A DNA stretch of 6,367 bases, from NCBI GenBank assembly GCA_900551605.1, contig URWS01000090.1:1-6367 (forward strand), in the 5' to 3' direction. A model generated the notes under the pieces. The model did no database searches. It was given only the letters and a program-made list of their open reading frames with translations, and was not told the origin of the DNA. The translations under genes and the position numbers were made by a program. Source of the stretch: an uncultured Collinsella sp. Lineage in GTDB: Bacteria; Actinomycetota; Coriobacteriia; Coriobacteriales; Coriobacteriaceae. This document shows positions 1 to 4,100 of the stretch, one piece after another (within the stretch, counting starts at the first letter, position 1; every line of letters starts with the position of its first letter).

Positions 1-48
1 CGAGATTCGCCTTAGTCTCGTGGGCTCGGAGATGTGTATAAGAGACAG
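1..48 (+). other. Nextera i7/Read 2 sequencing adapter (artefact)
   Basis: Not biological sequence. CGAGAT (1-6) is the inner end of the Illumina P7 primer. TCGCCTTA (7-14) is an 8-base i7 index, as I recall the one called N701. GTCTCGTGGGCTCGG (15-29) is the Nextera Read 2 stem. AGATGTGTATAAGAGACAG (30-48) is the 19-bp Tn5 mosaic end. The true insert begins at 49. The order P7-index-stem-mosaic end is exactly that of a tagmentation library molecule, so this is untrimmed adapter and not a natural Tn5 end. Reading frames that cross it are chimeric. Confidence 0.98.
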
Positions 49-206
49 CAGTAGTCGTCCAGGCGCTGGGGGCGCAAAGTGCGGTCGACATCGAGGTCCT
101 CGGCCGTCAGCTCCGAGCCCACCATGCGCTCGCCGTGCGCCATGGATGCCGCCGGCGAGTTGCCGGGCGTCGCCCACAGGTCCTGAGAGTCATCGGCTTC
201 CCACAT
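49..206 (-). CDS. ruvB: RuvB Holliday-junction branch-migration ATPase, N-terminal fragment
   Basis: First ~52 codons of RuvB, the hexameric AAA+ motor that RuvA loads on Holliday junctions to drive branch migration. The identifying segment is residues 33-52 (LTAEDLDVDRTLRPQRLDDY), matching the conserved LRPxxLxEYxGQ region just before the RuvB ATPase core. The next codon begins TG at the insert edge and is completed by adapter, so the Walker A and B motifs and everything after them are missing. This is a contig-end truncation, not a decayed gene. The chosen ATG (206-204) overlaps the ruvA stop as TGATG; a GTG lies directly before it. About 44 residues precede the LRP motif, roughly 20 more than in E. 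coli RuvB. Met22 or Met28 are alternative starts, but neither has a clear Shine-Dalgarno sequence. Third gene of the ruvC-ruvA-ruvB operon. Confidence 0.93.
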
Positions 207-826
207 CACGCATCCATTCCGAGTCGCTTAAGCGCCGCGCCGAGCAGATCCTCGACACGCATATTCTGTCCATCATACCCGCTCAGGGCAACATCGGTCT
301 CCTGCGGGCTAAAGCCCATGGAAAGGAGCGCCGCGCGGGCATCGTCGATGGCCGAGGGGGCGGCAGTGGGCACAGACATCGCAACCTGTCCGGGAATCAC
401 GTCGACCGGCACAAAGCCCTTGTCCTTGGCAAAGGTGCTCTTGAGTTCCAAGATGAGGCGCTGCGCTGTCTTTTTGCCCACGCCGGGTACCTTGGCCATG
501 CCTTTGTCATCCTCGGCCATTACCAGGGAATACAGCTGTCCCACGGTATAGGTGGAGAGCACGGCGAGCGCCAGGCGCGGACCGACGCCCGACACGGACA
601 CGAGCCGATCGAACATCGTGCGCTCGTCCTTGGAGGCAAAACCAAAGAGTGTCATAGCATCCTCGCGCACCTGCATGCGCGTGTAGAGGCGAACCTCGCC
701 GCCGGGCGTAGGCAGCGTAGCGGCAGTGCTGCCCGAGATGCCGAGCTCAAAGCCCACACCCGATACATCGACAACGGCCGAGCTCATCGTGGCCTCGACA
801 AGCGTTCCATGGAGCTGGGAAATCAT
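206..826 (-). CDS. ruvA: RuvA Holliday-junction DNA-binding protein
   Basis: RuvA forms a tetramer that holds the Holliday junction in square-planar form and recruits RuvB rings. The 206-aa product is close to the family norm (E. coli 203). Residues 1-64 are the OB-fold domain, starting MISQLHGTL and closing with the conserved LFGF at 60-63. Two helix-hairpin-helix DNA-binding motifs follow: VSVSGVGPRLA (76-86) and AKVPGVGKKTAQRL (111-124). After a Pro/Ala/Val-rich linker (about 138-157), residues 158-203 form the C-terminal RuvB-binding helical domain (DDARAALLSMGFS). The ATG shares one base with the ruvC stop (TGATG). A purine-rich Shine-Dalgarno stretch, AGAGAGGAA, lies 10 nt upstream (845-837). 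The gene is complete and in frame; its stop overlaps the ruvB start. Confidence 0.97.
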   Translation of the reverse strand: MISQLHGTLVEATMSSAVVDVSGVGFELGISGSTAATLPTPGGEVRLYTRMQVREDAMTLFGFASKDERTMFDRLVSVSGVGPRLALAVLSTYTVGQLYSLVMAEDDKGMAKVPGVGKKTAQRLILELKSTFAKDKGFVPVDVIPGQVAMSVPTAAPSAIDDARAALLSMGFSPQETDVALSGYDGQNMRVEDLLGAALKRLGMDA

Positions 827-1347
827 CAGTATCCGGTTCCTCTCTGTTGATAGAACTCGCCGCCGGTAAGCACCCGGGTGCGGCTGAGGTTAACGTGGCA
901 GATGGCGCAGGCCAGGGCATCGGCGGCATGGTCGGGATGCGGGTCGTGATCGAGCTGCGTGAGCGTACGCACCATGTAGGCGACCTGCCGTTTGTCCGCG
1001 GCACCGGTGCCCACCACAGCCTGCTTGATCTGCATGGGCGTGTACTCGCCAATCTCGAGCGCGCATTCCGAAAGCGCCACGAGTGCAGCACCGCGGGCAT
1101 GCGCCGTGGGGATGGCCGAGCGAACGTTGGCGCCAAAGTAAATACTCTCGATAGCAGCAGTATCGGGTCGATAACGCTCCACGACACCCTTGAGGTCGCG
1201 GGCGATATGCGACAGGCGCACCGCGAGCGGGCTTCCGGCACTGGTCTCAATACAACCGTAGGCACGGCAGCGAACCTCTCCGCGCCGCTCCTCGATAATC
1301 CCCCAACCCGTATGGGCCAAACCGGGGTCGATACCCAAAATGACCAA
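826..1347 (-). CDS. ruvC: RuvC crossover junction endodeoxyribonuclease
   Basis: RuvC is the dimeric, Mg-dependent nuclease that resolves Holliday junctions by symmetric nicking. I start it at TTG (1347-1345): this gives MVILGIDPGL, the canonical N-terminus, and a product of 173 aa, the same as E. coli. It also puts a strong Shine-Dalgarno sequence, GAGGGGAGG (1361-1353), 5 nt upstream. The upstream GTG at 1377 would add ten atypical residues. Acidic active-site residues are visible: Asp7 in GIDPG, Glu67 in AIESIYFG and Asp143 in HAADALA. The remaining position is His140, as I recall for Thermus thermophilus RuvC, where E. coli has Asp138. First gene of the ruvCAB operon, with a LexA box 57 nt upstream of the start, so probably SOS-inducible. 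Complete. Confidence 0.96.
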   Translation of the reverse strand: MVILGIDPGLAHTGWGIIEERRGEVRCRAYGCIETSAGSPLAVRLSHIARDLKGVVERYRPDTAAIESIYFGANVRSAIPTAHARGAALVALSECALEIGEYTPMQIKQAVVGTGAADKRQVAYMVRTLTQLDHDPHPDHAADALACAICHVNLSRTRVLTGGEFYQQRGTGY

Positions 1348-1352
1348 GCCAA

Positions 1353-1361
1353 CCTCCCCTC
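1353..1361 (-). promoter_or_regulatory. Shine-Dalgarno sequence that fixes the ruvC TTG start
   Basis: GAGGGGAGG on the minus strand, followed by a 5-nt spacer (TTGGC) and TTG. The match to the anti-SD and the spacing are both good. This supports an initiating TTG over the GTG 30 nt further upstream. Confidence 0.75.
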
Positions 1362-1403
1362 GTCTTTTGCCAAGCACAAGGCAAGGCCCCGCGCATCATT
1401 CAC

Positions 1404-1415
1404 GAACGTCTGTTC
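1404..1415 (-). promoter_or_regulatory. LexA/SOS box upstream of ruvCAB
   Basis: The minus strand reads GAACAGACGTTC followed by G, a perfect GAAC-N4-GTTC dyad. It also fits the Gram-positive LexA consensus GAACRNRYGTTYG (R=A, N=G, R=A, Y=C, then GTTCG). It lies in the gap between the NAD-synthetase-like gene and ruvC, 57 nt before the ruvC TTG. A -10-like TATTCT (1422-1417) sits directly upstream, so LexA bound here would cover the -10/+1 region. ruvAB is a known SOS gene set in many bacteria. LexA binding itself is inferred. Confidence 0.82.
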
Positions 1416-1416
1416 T

Positions 1417-1422
1417 AGAATA
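1417..1422 (-). promoter_or_regulatory. Possible -10 element of the ruvCAB promoter
   Basis: TATTCT on the minus strand matches four of six TATAAT positions and abuts the LexA box. No good -35 hexamer is seen 16-18 nt upstream, so the assignment rests mainly on position next to the operator. Confidence 0.35.
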
Positions 1423-1456
1423 ACACAACGGGGCCAAGATGCTTAGTTGAAGTACC

Positions 1457-1481
1457 GGGGTTGGGAGCGAATCCCATCCCC
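1457..1481 (-). terminator. Hairpin just after the NAD-synthetase-like gene, possible terminator
   Basis: On the minus strand GGGGATGGGA and TCCCAACCCC form a ten-position stem with one A-A mismatch around the loop TTCGC. It begins 3 nt after the TAA stop of the 661-aa gene. There is no U-run behind it (GGTACTTCAAC follows), so it may be a weak or factor-assisted terminator, or a 3'-end stabilising hairpin, ahead of the separately regulated ruv operon. Confidence 0.45.
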
Positions 1482-1484
1482 AGT

Positions 1485-3470
1485 TTAGTTCTGCGAGAAG
1501 AACGGGAACTGTCGGGGATCAACCGGCGGATGCGGCATCGGCGTGCCCTGGGGCCCACCCTGCGGGCCACCCTGGCCGCCCATCATCTTATCGATGGCGT
1601 CCTGGACCTCGCCCTCAAACTTCTTCATGCCCTCGTGCAGGCGGCGCTGGCCGTCCTCGGAGCGCAGCTCCTCCATCTGCTCGGGCGAAATACCCAATAG
1701 ATCACCCAGTATGCCCATCATCTCGCCACGCATGCGCTCGCTTGTATCCTCGTCGGCAAAACGACGCACCTCAGCGCGTGCCAGCGAATCGACCGTCATG
1801 CGTTCCTTGCCGCTCAGCCCCAGGTCGGACCATGCAAGCATGTACGGCCAGGCGCGCTCGGCAAATGAACGGGCCGAGACGATCGGCGCCGTCGGCAGCT
1901 GGCGGCGAGCCGCCTCTCCCTGGCGCACGAGCATCAGCAGCAACGAACATGCCTCGGGCTTGCCGGTGGCCATCGGAATGTCGTCGAAGGGACGGTTGCG
2001 GTCCACGTGCGACTCAAGCGTGCCATCGACCTCGCCCGGCTCGAGCCCGCCGAGCAGCTGCGCCGCGCGGTCGAGCATGTCGACCGGACCGTCAAGCGTC
2101 GAGAGCGCTTGCGCCAGCACGCGCTCCATGCAATCCTCCACCGCGTTGAGCGTCACGAGCTCCTGCGGCACCACGGCAGACGTACGGTTGCGTACGCGCG
2201 CCACAAACTCGAGCGTCGACAGATACACATCGCCAAAGGGAGCGTAATCGCCCTGGTAGCCACCGCAAAGCGCCGGTGCCGCCAACGCGTACTCGGTCTT
2301 GGAAAGCGGGCTCAGAGCCATCGCGCCCAGCTCGAGCGCCGTGTCCTCCAGCATGAGGCCCAGCGTGCGAGAGCGCAGGCGCTCGGCGTCGCCCGCCGAC
2401 ACATCGCGGTCGAGCACACGCGCGGCATCCGGTGCATCGCGCTCAACCGTGCGAATATGCAGGCGCTCGGCAATGGCGCGGACGGCGGCACAGCGGGCAG
2501 CCTCGGCATCTTCCTGCGCCGGCGTAAAGATACGGTTGCGCCCCAGCACCAGGCCGACCACATTGCGCGGGCCCAGAGCGTCGACGGCCAGCGCCGCCAG
2601 CAGGGACGACGGCAAGTCGCCCTCGAGCGCCACCACGGCGCGCGACGTACCGCGGGCGCGGGCGTTATCGCGAACGGCGAGCACCAGCGCCTGCCACAGC
2701 CATTCCTCGGAGCGAAACTCGGGCAGCTCGTGGTCCTCCAAGGCATCGAGCATCACGCCGCGCTTGATTTCCTGAACCAGCAGGCTCTCCTCAAAACACG
2801 GCGCTTGGGCCACCACGCGGCCGCAGTCGTCGAGCACAAACGAGCCGCCGGTATACACCGACTCGTCGTACGCACCGACCGGCGCCATGCAGGCAAACCA
2901 CACGCTGCGCTTAGATGCGATCTTGCGGTAGGCTCCGCTGCGCACGGCGGCGATCGCGGCGGTCTCGCGGTCGGTCATATCGAATGCGTTGAACTGGAAA
3001 TAGGCAATGAGGTCGACGCCGGTCGGCAGCATCTCGAGCTCGCGGTCCAGGTCGAAGATAACCGCGATGCGCACGCCGTCCACGTCGAACACCGGCGGCG
3101 CCCAACGCGCGTCGTTGTTCTCGCCACGCTGCAGGGCAATGCTCGCACGCGCGGGTACCACGCGACCGTCCTTGAGCATCATATAGTCGAGCAGTGGCTG
3201 GCCCTCAAACGAAACCGCCGCGGGCACGATGCAGATCATATCGAGCTCTTGGATACGCTCGGCGACGCCGGTCAGACCCGTCAGCATGTCGTGCTCAAAG
3301 TCGGCAGCGCCCACCAGGCCGCCGGGCAGGGCTCCCATAAAGAGCGGAGCCGGCACGCACAGCACGCGCGCACCGCGCTCGTGGGCCAGGCGCGCCTGGT
3401 CCTCGATGCGACCGCAGATACCCTCAATATCACCCAGGCGCATATCGATCTGTGCAAGTGCGAGCTTCAT
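1485..3470 (-). CDS. Glutamine-dependent NAD+ synthetase homologue with degenerate active sites (probable pseudoenzyme)
   Basis: A 661-aa protein with the layout of glutamine-dependent NAD+ synthetase: an N-terminal nitrilase-like amidohydrolase domain (about 1-235, opening MKLALAQIDMRLGDIEG) and a C-terminal NAD synthetase/PP-loop domain (about 255-540). Real homology shows in LLAALAVDALGPRNVVGLVLG (290-310), SKTEYALAAP (390-399), GDYAPFGDVY (407-416) and RRQLPTAPIVSARSFAERAW (522-541). The catalytic motifs do not survive. The triad Glu becomes Ala41 (VPAPL for FPEL), Cys becomes Phe139 (VIFDLD for ICED), and the Lys motif around 108-123 shows no Lys (probably Ser110). SGGIDS reads EGDLPS (283-288), TGNKSE reads PLSKTE (388-393), and the Lys of DxxKT reads Leu417. 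Residues ~545-661 are an added helical, charged extension ending in a Gly/Gln/Pro-rich tail. The ATG at 3470 follows GAAAGGG with a 7-nt spacer. The frame is intact, so this is not a recent pseudogene. NAD synthesis activity is unlikely; the function is unknown. Confidence 0.85.
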   Translation of the reverse strand: MKLALAQIDMRLGDIEGICGRIEDQARLAHERGARVLCVPAPLFMGALPGGLVGAADFEHDMLTGLTGVAERIQELDMICIVPAAVSFEGQPLLDYMMLKDGRVVPARASIALQRGENNDARWAPPVFDVDGVRIAVIFDLDRELEMLPTGVDLIAYFQFNAFDMTDRETAAIAAVRSGAYRKIASKRSVWFACMAPVGAYDESVYTGGSFVLDDCGRVVAQAPCFEESLLVQEIKRGVMLDALEDHELPEFRSEEWLWQALVLAVRDNARARGTSRAVVALEGDLPSSLLAALAVDALGPRNVVGLVLGRNRIFTPAQEDAEAARCAAVRAIAERLHIRTVERDAPDAARVLDRDVSAGDAERLRSRTLGLMLEDTALELGAMALSPLSKTEYALAAPALCGGYQGDYAPFGDVYLSTLEFVARVRNRTSAVVPQELVTLNAVEDCMERVLAQALSTLDGPVDMLDRAAQLLGGLEPGEVDGTLESHVDRNRPFDDIPMATGKPEACSLLLMLVRQGEAARRQLPTAPIVSARSFAERAWPYMLAWSDLGLSGKERMTVDSLARAEVRRFADEDTSERMRGEMMGILGDLLGISPEQMEELRSEDGQRRLHEGMKKFEGEVQDAIDKMMGGQGGPQGGPQGTPMPHPPVDPRQFPFFSQN

Positions 3471-3509
3471 GGCTCAGCCCTTTCCGTCGTAAACCGTCGC
3501 TATCGCAGT

Positions 3510-3542
3510 AAAAGCGCCGGCCGCAAGATGCAGTCGGCGCTT
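3510..3542 (-). terminator. Rho-independent terminator-like hairpin downstream of the superoxide reductase
   Basis: Minus-strand arms AAGCGCCG (3542-3535) and CGGCGCTT (3519-3512) pair perfectly over 8 bp around a 15-nt loop, which can itself pair GCA with TGC. The run TTTT (3513-3510) ends the structure. It lies 45 nt after the superoxide reductase stop and 39 nt before the next start. It could therefore terminate the upstream gene or act as an attenuator in the leader of the NAD-synthetase-like gene. Two smaller mutually exclusive GC hairpins lie directly after the stop (3568-3587). Confidence 0.55.
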
Positions 3543-3587
3543 GCATGTGCATATGCTAGCTATGATACCCCGAGCGGGGGCGCGCTC

Positions 3588-3950
3588 CTAGAACGTCGCG
3601 GACCACAGCCCGTGCAGGTTACAATAGGCATAGACGGTACCGGTCTTGGAGCCACCGGCAAAAAACGTCGCGGGCTTCATGCCGGGCTCAAGGTAATGGA
3701 CCTCCAGACGGCCCTCGGCCTCAAGGGCAATCCACTCGATGTAGTGCTCGGGCACCATAGGATGCTCGACCGAGCCCACGCGCGCACGGATCACGTGACC
3801 GTCGCGCTCGCTCTCGACGACGGGCACGTGCTTCTCGTGCGCCGCGTCCTCGGTGTTCGCGGTCAGTTCCGTGCAGCCGACAGGGGTCGCAACGTCGTCG
3901 CCAAGGGCGGCAATGAGCTTGCCGTCGGGGTCCTTAAAGAATTTCGCCAT
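3588..3950 (-). CDS. Superoxide reductase (desulfoferrodoxin family, lacking center I)
   Basis: A 120-aa cytosolic non-haem iron protein that reduces superoxide to hydrogen peroxide with electrons from rubredoxin or a similar donor; typical of anaerobes. The complete Fe(His)4Cys site (center II) is visible: His41 in EKHVPV, His63 in EHPM, His69 in EHYIEW, and Cys110 and His113 in YCNLHGLW. Glu39-Lys40 correspond to the catalytic loop Glu-Lys pair. The N-terminal ~35 residues (MAKFFKDPDGKLIAALGDDV onward) align with the desulforedoxin-like domain. They contain only one cysteine (Cys26), so the rubredoxin-type Fe(Cys)4 center I cannot form. This resembles the class described from Treponema. The ATG at 3950 is fixed by the Shine-Dalgarno sequence AAAGGAG 6 nt upstream. 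The frame stays open upstream to 4091, but that part has no family similarity. It lies 150 bp after the SNF2 gene; no convincing promoter hexamers are seen in that gap. Confidence 0.93.
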   Translation of the reverse strand: MAKFFKDPDGKLIAALGDDVATPVGCTELTANTEDAAHEKHVPVVESERDGHVIRARVGSVEHPMVPEHYIEWIALEAEGRLEVHYLEPGMKPATFFAGGSKTGTVYAYCNLHGLWSATF

Positions 3951-3956
3951 GATGTT

Positions 3957-3963
3957 CTCCTTT
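3957..3963 (-). promoter_or_regulatory. Shine-Dalgarno sequence of the superoxide reductase
   Basis: AAAGGAG on the minus strand with the 6-nt spacer AACATC before ATG (3950-3948). This is the best ribosome binding site in the window. It excludes the longer in-frame start at 4091. Confidence 0.8.
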
Positions 3964-4100
3964 GCTGATGTGCCGGTGTTCTCGATGCTTCTTATGCCCA
4001 AAGGCAAGCGAACCATCCACGGCATCGCAAATGAACACATAACGAGCGGGGACGATGGGACAGCGCGGGCTATCCGCCCTGGCGGCCCCACCTGAGCGGG

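Noticed and set aside
20..850. 276-aa plus-strand open frame beginning MGSEMCIRDS
   Set aside because: Its first ten residues are translated adapter, and the rest is antisense to ruvB, ruvA and the end of ruvC.
747..1403. 218-aa minus-strand frame overlapping ruvC
   Set aside because: Different frame from ruvC, whose catalytic motifs, length and Shine-Dalgarno sequence are all convincing; the 218-aa product is Arg/Ser/Pro-rich without domains.
2007..3968. 653-aa plus-strand open frame opposite the NAD-synthetase-like gene and the superoxide reductase
   Set aside because: It runs across two well-supported minus-strand genes and the gap between them. It is very rich in Arg, His, Ala and Gly as expected for an antisense shadow in GC-rich DNA, and shows no recognisable domain or start signal.
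3990..4012. Imperfect palindrome CTTGCCTTTGGGCATAAG upstream of the superoxide reductase as an operator or -10 element
   Set aside because: The arms need a bulge to pair, and no -35 hexamer sits at a suitable distance from CATAAG.
3951..4091. 47-residue N-terminal extension of the superoxide reductase from an upstream ATG
   Set aside because: The extension has no family similarity, and a strong Shine-Dalgarno sequence stands directly before the internal ATG at 3950.
4028..4100. GC-rich small hairpins after the SNF2 stop as a terminator
   Set aside because: Stems are only 4-5 bp (for example CCGC with GCGG) and no U-run follows; not distinguishable from background in GC-rich DNA.
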